Below are positions 17,366 to 26,068 of a DNA stretch of 64,000 nt, piece after piece; positions within the stretch are counted from its first letter, which is position 1; every line of letters starts with the position of its first letter. The notes below the pieces were generated by a model. The model ran no database searches. It was not told the origin of the DNA and saw only the letters and a list, made by a program, of their open reading frames with translations. Location: NCBI RefSeq assembly GCF_029278565.1, contig NZ_CP119559.1, positions 1,674,001 through 1,738,000 of the forward strand. Direction: 5' to 3'. The translations under genes were made by a program, and so were the position numbers. Source of the stretch: Haloarcula halophila. GTDB lineage: Archaea; Halobacteriota; Halobacteria; Halobacteriales; Haloarculaceae.

Positions 17366-18184
17366 TCAGGACGTGTCGGCAACGTCGACGACCTCGTAAC
17401 TGAGGTTCTGGTCCCGAAGCGTGTCGGTGTGTTTCGACAGCGTATCCGTCGAAGCCAACAGCAGTATGTCCAGCCCCTTCGCGGCCGCCTCGCGAACAGC
17501 AGCGGCACTGCCGAACCGAATGTCGGGATCGAGACCGACTGTTTCGGCGGCGGCGACAGCCTCGACGCCACCCACCGCCAACAGGTCGTGGCCAGCGGCC
17601 AACTCCGCGATCCGGTCCGGGTCCACCGCCGAACTCCCGCCGTTTTGGACCGGTGGAATCGAGACGATCGTCACCGAACCAAGCTCGTAGTCGACCACTC
17701 CTTCGAAGTTCGTCACGCCGACGTCCTGGCCGGCCGCCGCGTCAGTCACCGCAACTGCGGTTGCGTCCCCGGTGTTGCCGGCCATCGCACGCAACACGCC
17801 GTCCCGCATCGTCAACGAGACGGTTTCGCCCTCTTCGATCGCCGTCGTCGCGATCGCCGTCTCGATCTCGACCTGGCCGATCACGTCCTCGGAGACGTGT
17901 TGGACGAACCCGCGTAGTTCGTCGGTCTGTGAGATCAGCCAGTCGACGCCCTCCTTCGTCACCTCGTATCGGCCACGGCCGTGCTTGTCGACGTACGACT
18001 GTTCGATCAGGTCCTGGAGGTAGTCGCTGACGGCCTGTGCGGTGATGCCGATGGCGTCCGCGATCTCCTGTTGGTTGACCGCGGGCTGTCGTTCCGCGAT
18101 CTGGACGAGGATCTGGTACCGCGTCGCGTTACGCTTGCTCTGGAGGACACCGAACTCGTCGGCATCGTCCGCGTTCGTCGGCAT
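17366..18184 (-). CDS. winged-helix regulator divergent from the cobalamin operon
   Basis: A 272-residue protein. Residues about 12-75 form a MarR-like winged helix (VNQQEIADAIGITAQAVSDY as the recognition region, then KHGRGRYEVTKEGVDWL as the wing). Residues about 100-270 are an alpha/beta domain without a motif I know, perhaps for ligand binding. It is divergent from cbiT, and both share the intergenic region with the candidate operator at 18290-18303. Control of corrin synthesis is therefore likely by position, but unproven. The effector could be cobalt or a corrinoid. Confidence 0.8.
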   Translation of the reverse strand: MPTNADDADEFGVLQSKRNATRYQILVQIAERQPAVNQQEIADAIGITAQAVSDYLQDLIEQSYVDKHGRGRYEVTKEGVDWLISQTDELRGFVQHVSEDVIGQVEIETAIATTAIEEGETVSLTMRDGVLRAMAGNTGDATAVAVTDAAAGQDVGVTNFEGVVDYELGSVTIVSIPPVQNGGSSAVDPDRIAELAAGHDLLAVGGVEAVAAAETVGLDPDIRFGSAAAVREAAAKGLDILLLASTDTLSKHTDTLRDQNLSYEVVDVADTS

Positions 18185-18278
18185 TGTCGGCTTTCTGCAC
18201 TGCGAACTAAAGTAATTTTGCCTTAGCTCGTCTGAGATTGGCGATCGGAGCGTTTCGTGGCGTATAGAACAACCCCAG

Positions 18279-18305
18279 TATATCTAAAACAACCAAAATT
18301 GTTTT
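18279..18305 (+). promoter_or_regulatory. cbiT promoter with candidate operator
   Basis: The TATA-like TATATCTAAA at 18279-18288 runs directly into AAAACAA-CCAAAA-TTGTTTT, a 7-base inverted repeat (18286-18292 with 18299-18305). The core CAACCAAAATTGT (18290-18302) recurs as CAACCATAGTTGT between chlID and cobN. A half site, AACAACC, is at 18268-18274. Placement over the expected transcription start suggests repression. Confidence 0.6.
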
Positions 18306-18331
18306 ACGCGCTACGACAGTTGTATTGGTCG

Positions 18332-18943
18332 ATGGCACACGTCTCGCTCCCACACGACGCGAAGGCCGGGCCGACCAAACCGGAGGTCAGGGCCGTCCTG
18401 TTGCAGAAACTGGCCCTCGGGCCGACAGATCACTTCGTGGAGGTCGGCTCCTGTACCGGCGCCGTCACGATCGAGGCGGCACGGCGCGCCGATCGGGTGA
18501 CAGCCCTCGAACGAAAGCCCGAACGGCTCGAAACCACCAGGCAGAACCTCGCTGCGAACGACGTCGACGGCGACGTTGACCTCCGACACGCCGAGGCGCC
18601 CGAAGGGCTCCCCGAGGACGCAGACACCCTGTTTCTCGGCGGCAGTCGGAACTACGAGGCGGTCCTCGACCACGCGGTCGAGGCCGGTATCGATCGCGTC
18701 GTCATGAACGTCTCCCGGCTGGAAGTCGCTGGGGCTGCGACCGAGGCGTTTCGCGACCGGGGACTGCTCGAAGCGGTCCTCCAGTTCCAGGTGAGTCACG
18801 GCTACGAACTCGCCGGAGCGACGAGTTTCGATTCGGAGAACCCGGTGTACATGCTTGTCGGTGGGACCGACACGGTCGCGACGGACGGCGGCGAAAAAGC
18901 GACCGGAACCGAACGCGAGGACGCCGACGGGAGCCAGCGATGA
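18332..18943 (+). CDS. cbiT: cobalt-precorrin-6B (C15) methyltransferase/decarboxylase
   Basis: A 203-residue SAM-dependent methyltransferase with a Rossmann motif, VEVGSCTGAVTIEAA, at about 36-50. It matches CbiT, which methylates C15 and removes the C12 acetate carboxyl in the anaerobic corrin pathway. The ATG at 18332 is chosen since MAHVSLPHDAKAGPTKPEVR is the normal CbiT start; the frame is open upstream through the promoter. It is the first gene of a nine- or ten-gene rightward operon and overlaps cbiL by four bases. Confidence 0.9.
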   Translation: MAHVSLPHDAKAGPTKPEVRAVLLQKLALGPTDHFVEVGSCTGAVTIEAARRADRVTALERKPERLETTRQNLAANDVDGDVDLRHAEAPEGLPEDADTLFLGGSRNYEAVLDHAVEAGIDRVVMNVSRLEVAGAATEAFRDRGLLEAVLQFQVSHGYELAGATSFDSENPVYMLVGGTDTVATDGGEKATGTEREDADGSQR

Positions 18944-19773
18944 CCCTCTACGGCGTCGGCCTCGGTCCCGGTGACGCCGACCTCGTGACCGTCCGCGGCC
19001 GTCGCGTCCTCGAATCGGCCGATGTCGTCTACTCGCCCGGCCGGCTCTCCCGGTCGGTCGCGACCGAACACGTCCCCGAAGACCGGATCGGCGATCTCGA
19101 TTTCCCGATGACCCGCGACGAGGACGAACTCCGGCGAGCGTGGAAAGACGCCGCCGAAGAGATCGCACCCCGCGCCCGGAACGGGACAGCGGCGTTCGTC
19201 ACGCTCGGGGATCCGAACGTCTACTCGACGTTCGGCCATCTGCGGCGGACCCTCTCGGCGTTCCATTCGGGCGTCGACGTGGAGGTCGTTCCCGGCGTGA
19301 GTGCCGTGACCGCGTTCACGACGGCGCTTGGTGTCGAGATCGCCGCCGGGGCGAGTATCGCGCTGCACGAAGCCGCTCGGGGTGTGTCCCCGACCGGTCC
19401 GGACCGGATGATCCTGTTCAAAGTCACCGACGTGCCGGCGACCCACGACGGCCTCGTCGAAGCGGGCTACGACGTGGTGTACGGCCGCCGGCTGTACATG
19501 GACCAGGGCGAGACCGTCGTGACCGACGACCCCGACGCCCTCAGCGACCGGGACTACTACACGCTGGCCTACGCCGAGAAACGCGGCCTCGACGCCGAGC
19601 CCGCGACCGCGACCTTCGAAGCGGCGGACCCGAATCCCGACTCCGGCAGCGGCGTCCAAACAGAGACCGACGGCGGGACGCCCGCTCGGGCAGGAGACAG
19701 CCTCGACGCCGCCACACTGGAGCGGGCCGAGGGCGAGGCGTGTGGCGACGCCGTCTCGGGGGAGTCGCGATGA
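18940..19773 (+). CDS. cbiL: cobalt-factor II C20-methyltransferase
   Basis: A 277-residue tetrapyrrole methylase. The class marks are GVGLGPGDADLVTVRG at the N-terminus, LGDPNVYSTF around 88-97 and VPGVSAVTA at about 113. This order and the CbiT/CbiF context point to CbiL, which adds the C20 methyl group to cobalt-factor II. The last 55 residues (from about 222) are an acidic, low-complexity tail absent from bacterial CbiL. Start and stop overlap neighbours by four bases on both sides. Confidence 0.9.
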   Translation: MTLYGVGLGPGDADLVTVRGRRVLESADVVYSPGRLSRSVATEHVPEDRIGDLDFPMTRDEDELRRAWKDAAEEIAPRARNGTAAFVTLGDPNVYSTFGHLRRTLSAFHSGVDVEVVPGVSAVTAFTTALGVEIAAGASIALHEAARGVSPTGPDRMILFKVTDVPATHDGLVEAGYDVVYGRRLYMDQGETVVTDDPDALSDRDYYTLAYAEKRGLDAEPATATFEAADPNPDSGSGVQTETDGGTPARAGDSLDAATLERAEGEACGDAVSGESR

Positions 19774-20636
19774 CTGATCCACAGGAGGCTATCGACGCCG
19801 AGACGGACGCGGCCGGCGTCGAGCGGGACCCACGGGTCGATCAGCGAACGGCCGGCGAGACCCAGCCCGGGATTCCGTTTATCGGTGCCGGCCCCGGCGA
19901 CCCCGGGTTACTTACCGTTACCGGCAAGGAACTGGTCGAGGCCGCCGACCTCGTGGTCCACGCCGGCTCGCTGGTCAACAGCGAACTCCTCGATACCTAC
20001 TGTGACGACGCCGAACAGGTGTCCAGTATCGGCAAGGACCTCGAAGAGCTGGTGCCGCTGATGCGCGATGCCTACGAGGGCGGACGGGATGTCGTTCGGC
20101 TTCACAGCGGCGACCCGGCGATCTACGGCGCGGCCGTCGAGCAGATGGACGCCCTGGAACACGAGGGCGTCCCCACCTACATCGTTCCCGGCGTGACCTC
20201 GGCGTTTGCCGCCAGCGCGACGCTACGGACACAGCTCACGTTGAACGGCGTCGCCAACCACGTCGCGTTCACTCGACCACAGGGCAAGACGCTGGACGCC
20301 GAAGACGACCATATCGGCGAGTTCGTCGAGATGGGCGACGTGACGACCTGCATCTATCTCGGGACCCACGCGGTCGACGAGACGATGGACCGGCTCCTCG
20401 AAGCGGGCCACGACCCCGAGACCCCCGTCGCGGTCGTCTACCACGCGTCCTGGCCCGACGAGGACGTCATCGAGGGGACGATCGAGACCATCGGCGAGCG
20501 CGTGGCGTCGGCCGGCTACCGCGCGTCCGCGATGGTCGTCATCGGCGACGCCGCACGAAAAGCAGGCTACGAGCGCTCCTACCTCTACGACGGCTGGGCG
20601 AACCGGGACGCGACCGACAGCGAGGCGGACGACTAA
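19770..20636 (+). CDS. cbiF: cobalt-precorrin-4 C11-methyltransferase
   Basis: A 288-residue tetrapyrrole methylase with an acidic N-terminal extension of about 35 residues. It then shows [35 protein letters not shown] and [18 protein letters not shown] and SGDPAIYGA are characteristic of CbiF/CobM, which methylates C11 of cobalt-precorrin-4. Its ATG overlaps the cbiL stop, and cbiG follows after three bases. CbiF and CbiG act in consecutive steps. Confidence 0.93.
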   Translation: MTDPQEAIDAETDAAGVERDPRVDQRTAGETQPGIPFIGAGPGDPGLLTVTGKELVEAADLVVHAGSLVNSELLDTYCDDAEQVSSIGKDLEELVPLMRDAYEGGRDVVRLHSGDPAIYGAAVEQMDALEHEGVPTYIVPGVTSAFAASATLRTQLTLNGVANHVAFTRPQGKTLDAEDDHIGEFVEMGDVTTCIYLGTHAVDETMDRLLEAGHDPETPVAVVYHASWPDEDVIEGTIETIGERVASAGYRASAMVVIGDAARKAGYERSYLYDGWANRDATDSEADD

Positions 20637-20639
20637 TCC

Positions 20640-21623
20640 ATGAGCACGGACACGAACGACGACACGACAGACGAGGAATCGGGCGGCCACTGTTCGACCC
20701 CGGATTCGGACGGCGAGGTGGCCGAGGAGATCGCGATAATTTCCTTCGAGCGGAAGCTCGACACCGCCGAAGAGATCGCGTCGGAACTCGCCGACGAGTA
20801 CGAGCGGATCGACGTCGTCGAGTACCACGGCGACGTCTTCGAGGACCACTGGGGCGAGTACGACTGTTTCCTCGGCCTGATGGCCTCGGGCATCGCGATG
20901 CGCAAGACTGCACCGCTCCTGGACGACAAGTGGGACGACCCCGCTATCGTCGTCGTCGACGAACAACTCACGTGGGCGATCCCGATCACCGGCGGCCACC
21001 ACGGTGCGAACCAGGTGGCACACGACCTCTCGCAACTGGGTGCGGTCCCGGCGATGACGACCGCGAGCGAGGCCGCCGGCGAACAGGGCGTCGAGAGCAA
21101 GGCGAAGGCCCTGGACACACACGTCGTCAACGGCGACTCGACGGTCGCGACCAATCTGGCCGTCCTGAACGACGAACTCGGCCCCGTCGCTCGCCTCGAC
21201 GGGCCGCGTGCGGTGCTGGTCGGCGACGACGTGACGGTGCTCAAGCGCAACACCGACGACGGCGTCGTGCTCGGGACCGGCACCGTCTCCGGCGTCGAGA
21301 AGGCGCAGGTCCTCAACGCCTGGGACGCCGCGCTCGCGGATCTCGGGCTGGACACCTCGGACGTGGAGTTCGTCGCGACCGGGACCCGGAAAGAGGGCGA
21401 GGACGGCATCTACGAGGCGGCACAGGAGATCGGGGCGGGCGTGGTCCTCTTCGAGAAGGAGACGCTCGCGGAGTTCGAGGGACCCTCCCCTTCGCGGTCG
21501 AAGGAACTCATCGGCTGGCCGGGGATCGCGGAGGCGTCGGCCATCGCCGGCGGCCGCGAGCACGAACTCCTCCGGGAGAAAGAACGGTTCGACGACGCCG
21601 TGACCGTCGCGGTGGGGCAGTAG
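20640..21623 (+). CDS. cbiG: cobalt-precorrin-5A hydrolase
   Basis: A 327-residue protein with an acidic extension to about residue 30. A central CbiG domain follows ([18 protein letters not shown], then [16 protein letters not shown] near 115-130) and the C-terminal domain ([18 protein letters not shown]). CbiG opens the delta-lactone of cobalt-precorrin-5A with loss of the C20 fragment as acetaldehyde. It is tightly packed between cbiF and the first cbiH. Confidence 0.92.
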   Translation: MSTDTNDDTTDEESGGHCSTPDSDGEVAEEIAIISFERKLDTAEEIASELADEYERIDVVEYHGDVFEDHWGEYDCFLGLMASGIAMRKTAPLLDDKWDDPAIVVVDEQLTWAIPITGGHHGANQVAHDLSQLGAVPAMTTASEAAGEQGVESKAKALDTHVVNGDSTVATNLAVLNDELGPVARLDGPRAVLVGDDVTVLKRNTDDGVVLGTGTVSGVEKAQVLNAWDAALADLGLDTSDVEFVATGTRKEGEDGIYEAAQEIGAGVVLFEKETLAEFEGPSPSRSKELIGWPGIAEASAIAGGREHELLREKERFDDAVTVAVGQ

Positions 21624-21624
21624 T

Positions 21625-22530
21625 ATGGCGGGGTCCGACGTATCGGACGGAGCTGACGGGCTGGGAACGCTCTACGTGGTCGGTATCGGCCCCGGCCTGC
21701 CGCATGCGATGACCCAGCGGGCCAAGGACGTGATCGCTACCGCCGACTGCGTCATCGCCTCGACGCTGTACCAGGAGTTCCTCCGGCGGGACGGGACGCT
21801 CCCCCCGGAGGCCGCCGAAGTCGAGGCGGCCCCAGACGGCGGGGCGACGGCCGGAGACGAGGCCGGGACCGTCCTCGAACGGCCGACCGGCGATCGCCAG
21901 ACGCTCGTCCGTTCGACGATGGGTCGGCAGGTCGAACTCGCCCGCGAGGCCTTCGAGCGGGTCCGGGCCGGCGAGGACGTCGCCCACGTCTCCGGCGGCG
22001 ACCCGAACGTCTACGGGAAGAGCGACCTCCTGTACACGATGGCCGAGGAGGACGAGGCGTACGACGTTCCGATCGAGATCGTCCCCGGCGTGACAGCGGC
22101 ACTGGGCGGCGCCGCGAACCTCGGCGCTCCGCTGTCGAACGATTTCTGTACCGTCTCGCTGTCCGACAAGTGGCGTGGCTGGGAGGAGATCGAGGAGAAA
22201 CTCCGCGCAGCGGCGATCAGCGGCTTCGTCATCGTCCTCTACAACTGCTGGCGGGACTACGAGCGGGCCATCGAGGTGGTCCGCGAGGAGCGGGCCGACG
22301 ACGTCCCGGTCGGCATCATCAACGACGCCGGTCGCGGCGACGCGGGCCGGAACCGCGACGACGAGACACAGACGATCACCACGCTGGGTGCGGCGACCGA
22401 CCACGACGAGGAGGTCGGCGGGATGGGCACCTCCATCCTGATCGGCACCCACGAGACGACGGTCTGGGAGAACGACTACGGCAACCACCTCGTCACCCCG
22501 CGCGGCGGGCGTGACGTCGACGATTTCTGA
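21625..22530 (+). CDS. cbiH: precorrin-3B C17-methyltransferase-like protein, copy 1
   Basis: A 301-residue tetrapyrrole methylase: VVGIGPGLPHAMT near 18-30, VSGGDPNVYGKSD near 123-135, VPGVTAALGGAANLGAPLSND near 150-172, and a C-terminal LVTPRGG. It belongs with CbiH/CobJ, which performs ring contraction with C17 methylation. An insert at about 58-90 (acidic, Ala/Gly-rich) interrupts the usual spacing. A second paralogue follows directly; one of the two may have another substrate, possibly covering the C1 methylation step for which no cbiD is seen here. Confidence 0.85.
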   Translation: MAGSDVSDGADGLGTLYVVGIGPGLPHAMTQRAKDVIATADCVIASTLYQEFLRRDGTLPPEAAEVEAAPDGGATAGDEAGTVLERPTGDRQTLVRSTMGRQVELAREAFERVRAGEDVAHVSGGDPNVYGKSDLLYTMAEEDEAYDVPIEIVPGVTAALGGAANLGAPLSNDFCTVSLSDKWRGWEEIEEKLRAAAISGFVIVLYNCWRDYERAIEVVREERADDVPVGIINDAGRGDAGRNRDDETQTITTLGAATDHDEEVGGMGTSILIGTHETTVWENDYGNHLVTPRGGRDVDDF

Positions 22531-22532
22531 CA

Positions 22533-23504
22533 ATGAGCACTGACGACACCACCGAACGGAGTACAGAGACCGAAACGAGTTGCACCGCGAGCGAAACGGC
22601 AGACGCGACGGACGCCGAGACGAGTTCGGCCTGTGGCGCGTCGAGTTCGTCGTCCGAGTCGAGCTGTGGGAGTTCGACGGGGTCAACGACCGACGAGACC
22701 GTCGAGTCCACTGTCGACGACTTCGAGGCCGACCCCGGCCGGCTGACGGCTGTGGGACTCGGACCGGGACAACCCGAGGGGATGACCGCCCGCGCTCGCG
22801 AGGCGCTGTTGTCGACGGACCACATCGTCGGCTACACGACCTACGTCGACCTCCTGCCGGACGAGGTCACGGAGTCGGCCGAGGAGCTGTACGACACGCC
22901 GATGTGTGGGGAGGTCTCACGCACCGAGGAGGCGATCGACCGCGCACTGGCCGGCAACGACGTGGCGATCATCGGCAGCGGTGACCCGAACGTCTACGCG
23001 CTGGCGGGTCTGGCACTGGAGATCCTCGAATCGAAGGGCGCGACCGCGAGCATGGTCGATTTCGAGGTCGTTCCCGGGGTCCCGGCCGCCCAATCCTGTG
23101 GCGCGCGGCTGGGTGCGCCACTCGTCAACGACACCGTCAGCATCTCGCTGTCGGACCACCTCACCGACATGCCGGAGATCGAGTCGCGGCTCCACGCCGC
23201 GGCCGGCGAGGGCTTTACAATCGCCATCTACAACCCCTGGAGCCGCAAGCGCCGGGAGAACTTCCAGACCTGCTGTGAGATCCTGCTGGAACATCGCGCG
23301 CCCGACACGCCGGTGGGCATCGTCCACGGCGCCGGCCGCGAGGACGAGCGTGTCGAGATCATCGAACTCGGCGAACTGGCGGAGCTGGGCGAGACGGAGC
23401 TGATCGACATGACGACGACGATCCTCGTGGGCAACGAGGAGACCTACGTCTGGGACGATCGGATGGTGACTCCGCGGGGGTACGAGTCGAAGTATGACTA
23501 CTGA
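22533..23504 (+). CDS. cbiH: precorrin-3B C17-methyltransferase-like protein, copy 2, with Cys/Ser-rich extension
   Basis: A 323-residue tetrapyrrole methylase. The core (from about 68) has VGLGPGQPEGMTARA, GYTTYVDLLP, IGSGDPNVYALAG and VPGVPAAQSCGARLGAPLVND, closer to classical CbiH/CobJ than copy 1. The first 65 residues are a Ser/Thr/Asp-rich, presumably disordered stretch with three Cys (17, 34, 45), unusual for this family. The downstream ferredoxin gene starts inside its last codons (11-base overlap), which suggests electron transfer or Fe-S supply linked to this step. Confidence 0.88.
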   Translation: MSTDDTTERSTETETSCTASETADATDAETSSACGASSSSSESSCGSSTGSTTDETVESTVDDFEADPGRLTAVGLGPGQPEGMTARAREALLSTDHIVGYTTYVDLLPDEVTESAEELYDTPMCGEVSRTEEAIDRALAGNDVAIIGSGDPNVYALAGLALEILESKGATASMVDFEVVPGVPAAQSCGARLGAPLVNDTVSISLSDHLTDMPEIESRLHAAAGEGFTIAIYNPWSRKRRENFQTCCEILLEHRAPDTPVGIVHGAGREDERVEIIELGELAELGETELIDMTTTILVGNEETYVWDDRMVTPRGYESKYDY

Positions 23505-23751
23505 GTACCAGGTCCGGCTGGATCGGGCCGCCTGTGACGGGATCTTCGCCTGTCTCGTCCGGGACGACCGATTCGTAGAGGCCGAGGACGGACTGGCGGC
23601 GATCGAAGGCGGCGAGGACACGCTCGGGGACCACGACGACGGCAGTCAGCTCGTGACCTTCGACGACGACCGTCTGGAAGCGGCCCAGCAGGCCGCGAGT
23701 GCCTGCCCGGTCGACGCGATCGACGTGGTGCTGGAGGGCGCCGATGAGTGA
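23494..23751 (+). CDS. single-cluster ferredoxin in the cobalamin operon
   Basis: An 85-residue protein with the motif CDGIFAC at 14-20 (CxxxxxC) and a later ACPVDAIDV near 70-78. This is the ligand spacing of a one-cluster ([3Fe-4S] or, with an extra ligand, [4Fe-4S]) bacterial-type ferredoxin. It overlaps cbiH by 11 bases and the next gene by 8 bases. Its place suggests an electron donor for a reductive corrin step (ring contraction or precorrin-6A reduction); that is inference. Confidence 0.85.
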   Translation: MTTEYQVRLDRAACDGIFACLVRDDRFVEAEDGLAAIEGGEDTLGDHDDGSQLVTFDDDRLEAAQQAASACPVDAIDVVLEGADE

Positions 23752-24457
23752 CACGGACCGGCGGTCGACGACGATCGAACCCGTCGGGGACCTCCTGGCG
23801 TCGACCCCCGAGACGGCGTACTTCTGGGGCCGTGTCGCCGGTGACGGTGCCCTCTCCGAGAACTGTGTCACCGTCCGGACGGAAGACGAGACGGCCGCCG
23901 AGGCGCTGGCAGCCGTCGCCGGTGCCGACCGGACCGACCAGGCCCACCGGGTGGCCGCCCGGGAGTCCGCACACGACGCCTCGATCGTCCGGTTCGAGGA
24001 GGAGTTCGAGCTCCAAGTGTTCGGACCGCTGGCCGACCGGGCGAGCGCCGCCCTCGGGTTGCCGATCGACGGTCAGCCGGGCGGCTACCGGTTCGACACC
24101 TTCGCGGAGTACCGCCCGCAACTCCTCCGGGGACTGCTCGAAGCCTGTGGGACCGTCTGTTTCCGCGAGTCGTCCGGGTCGGTCGGGATCTCGTTCGTCC
24201 ACGACGAGGAAGGGTTGCTCCGGACGGTTCGGGCACTCCTGGACGCCGCCGAGCCGCATGTCCCGGCCGACAGCCTCTCGGAAGCGTCCTCCGGCGGACA
24301 CTGGTTCGGGCTGGCCGACGACGCGGACACGGACGCGTTCGCGCAGTGTGTGTACGCCGACAGCGACGAGTCGGGGCTGTACTCGGCCGACCGGCGGCAA
24401 AAGCTCCGCCGGAGCGTCGAACGCGCGACCGACGCCGAGGTGGGTGAGCTGTCGTGA
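23744..24457 (+). CDS. cobalamin-operon protein with two LAGLIDADG-like segments
   Basis: A 237-residue protein of unknown function, conserved in haloarchaeal corrin operons as far as I recall. Two segments, YFWGRVAGDGALSENCVTVR (about 28-47) and LLRGLLEACGTVCFRESSGS (about 125-144), resemble the paired LAGLIDADG helices with following strands in homing endonucleases and WhiA-type relatives. The first keeps the acidic GDG; the second has AC in place of the acidic residue, so nuclease activity seems lost. It is tightly packed between the ferredoxin and cbiX genes. It is a candidate for an unassigned step or for a structural role. Confidence 0.75.
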   Translation: MSDTDRRSTTIEPVGDLLASTPETAYFWGRVAGDGALSENCVTVRTEDETAAEALAAVAGADRTDQAHRVAARESAHDASIVRFEEEFELQVFGPLADRASAALGLPIDGQPGGYRFDTFAEYRPQLLRGLLEACGTVCFRESSGSVGISFVHDEEGLLRTVRALLDAAEPHVPADSLSEASSGGHWFGLADDADTDAFAQCVYADSDESGLYSADRRQKLRRSVERATDAEVGELS

Positions 24458-25677
24458 CCACCACCCAGTCCGCGCCGGCGAGTCTCGACGACGAGGCCGT
24501 CCTGCTGGTCGGCCACGGCTCCCGCCGCGAGAAATCCAACGAACAGGTCCGGACGCTGGCGGCCGACCTAGAGGAGCGGCTGGGTATCCCCGTCGACGCG
24601 GGCTTTCTCGAACTCGCGGAGCCGGCCATCGACGACGCCATCGCCGGCCTGGCCGGGGCCGTCTCGGCCGTGACGACCGTCCAGCTCTCGCTGTTTGCCG
24701 CCAGCCACGTCAAGAACGACGTGCCGTTGGCGGTCCAGCAGGCCCGCGAGACGCACGACGATCTCACCGTCCACAACGGTGCGCATCTCGGGGTCCACCC
24801 GGCGCTGGTGGACCTGCTCGACGACCGTGCGGCGGCCGTCGAGGCGGAACTGGGCGTCGACCGCGAGACCGACGACGTCGCGGTCGTCCTCTGTGCGCGC
24901 GGGTCGAGCGACCCGGACGCGAACAGCGACGCCCACAAGCTCGCCCGCCTGCTGTACGAGGGGCGTGCCTTCGACAGGGTCGAGACGGCCTTCATCGGCG
25001 TCACCGAACCGCTGCTTGACGAACGACTCCACACCGTCGCGAAAGACCGCCCGGACGCCGTGGTCGTCCTCCCGTACATGCTGGGCGACGGCGTCCTCAC
25101 CGGCCGTATCCGCGATGGTGCCGCCGAGTTCGACGAGGAGTACCCCTACGTCGAGGCGGGCGCCGGCGACCCGCTCGGGACCGACGGCCGGCTGCTGGAC
25201 GTGCTGGGCGACCGCTGGCAGGAGGCCCGGACCGACAGCGTCGACATGTCCTGTGACACCTGCAAGTACAAGGTCGAACTCGACGGTTACGAGGAGGACG
25301 TGGGTGGAGCCAAGGCGCTGCTGCGGGCGATGACACACCAGGAGACCCACGCGGACCGGGACGACGTCGACGACCAGCCCCACACCCACGACGCGCCGGA
25401 GTCCCACGTCGCCGTCTGTACGAACCAGACCTGCGCCACCGACGGCGCGCCGGCCGTCCTCGAACGGCTTCGACAGGCCGCCCGGGATTCGGAGGCGTGT
25501 GACGCCCGGATCACCCGATCGTCCTGTCTCGGCCGCTGTGGGGACGGCCCGATGGTCGCCGTCTACCCAGACGGCGTCTGGTACGGCGGCGTCGAGGAGA
25601 GCGACGCGGAACGGATCGTCTCGTCCCACCTCGATCGGGACCGCATCGTCTCGGACCTCGTCGATCAGACACTATGA
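24454..25677 (+). CDS. cbiX: two-domain CbiX cobaltochelatase fused to a [2Fe-2S] domain
   Basis: A 407-residue protein with a GTG start overlapping the previous stop. Residues 12-255 are two tandem CbiX halves: LLVGHGSRR with His21 and FAASHVKND with His85 in the first, VVLCARGSSDP in the second. A linker has Cys267/Cys270 (SCDTCKYK) and a His/Asp-rich patch (295-318), a likely metal store. Residues 318-405 are a thioredoxin-like [2Fe-2S] ferredoxin with Cys322, Cys327, Cys358 and Cys362. CbiX inserts cobalt into sirohydrochlorin; the role of the cluster is unclear. Confidence 0.9.
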   Translation: MTTTQSAPASLDDEAVLLVGHGSRREKSNEQVRTLAADLEERLGIPVDAGFLELAEPAIDDAIAGLAGAVSAVTTVQLSLFAASHVKNDVPLAVQQARETHDDLTVHNGAHLGVHPALVDLLDDRAAAVEAELGVDRETDDVAVVLCARGSSDPDANSDAHKLARLLYEGRAFDRVETAFIGVTEPLLDERLHTVAKDRPDAVVVLPYMLGDGVLTGRIRDGAAEFDEEYPYVEAGAGDPLGTDGRLLDVLGDRWQEARTDSVDMSCDTCKYKVELDGYEEDVGGAKALLRAMTHQETHADRDDVDDQPHTHDAPESHVAVCTNQTCATDGAPAVLERLRQAARDSEACDARITRSSCLGRCGDGPMVAVYPDGVWYGGVEESDAERIVSSHLDRDRIVSDLVDQTL

Positions 25678-26045
25678 GCTGCTACGAACTCGAAGCCCTA
25701 CGACTCGGACTGTTGAACGTGCTCGGCACGGACGACCAGAGCGCACGAGAACACGCGAAAAACGAACTGGAGGGCCACCTCGACGGCCCCATCGAGGCCC
25801 TCGCGAACGCGGAGTCGCTGTCGGCCGTCGAACGCCATCTGGACGCGGCGCTGGTCGATCTCGAATCGGAGATCGCGTCGACCGATCCGGACGACCCGGA
25901 GTACGACTACCTCCGGGGCCGTCTGGTGGCGGTCCGCGACGCCGAGCGGGCCGTCCACCGACTGACCGCACAGGGCGAGAGCGTCCTCGACGGTCTCGGG
26001 GAGGCACACGACGTCCTCCACGAGACGTTCCCCGTCGAAGAGTAA
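25674..26045 (+). CDS. DUF3209 family protein
   Basis: A 123-residue acidic, largely helical protein starting MSCYELEALRLGLLNVLG, the signature of DUF3209, a family that I recall accompanying cbiX in archaeal corrin operons. The conserved Cys3 and Glu/His-rich helices could bind metal. It is the last gene of the rightward operon and overlaps cbiX by ATGA. Its role is unknown; cobalt handling is a reasonable guess from the neighbours. Confidence 0.85.
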   Translation: MSCYELEALRLGLLNVLGTDDQSAREHAKNELEGHLDGPIEALANAESLSAVERHLDAALVDLESEIASTDPDDPEYDYLRGRLVAVRDAERAVHRLTAQGESVLDGLGEAHDVLHETFPVEE

Positions 26046-26068
26046 GCCCGTCACCCACCTACCGCTTC

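Noticed and set aside
18257-18331. Upstream start for CbiT
   Set aside because: It would place 25 codons over the TATA box and operator-like dyad; family homology starts at 18332.
20223-21563. 446-codon reverse frame opposite cbiF/cbiG
   Set aside because: Antisense shadow of two clearly assigned corrin genes; no promoter or ribosome-binding site.
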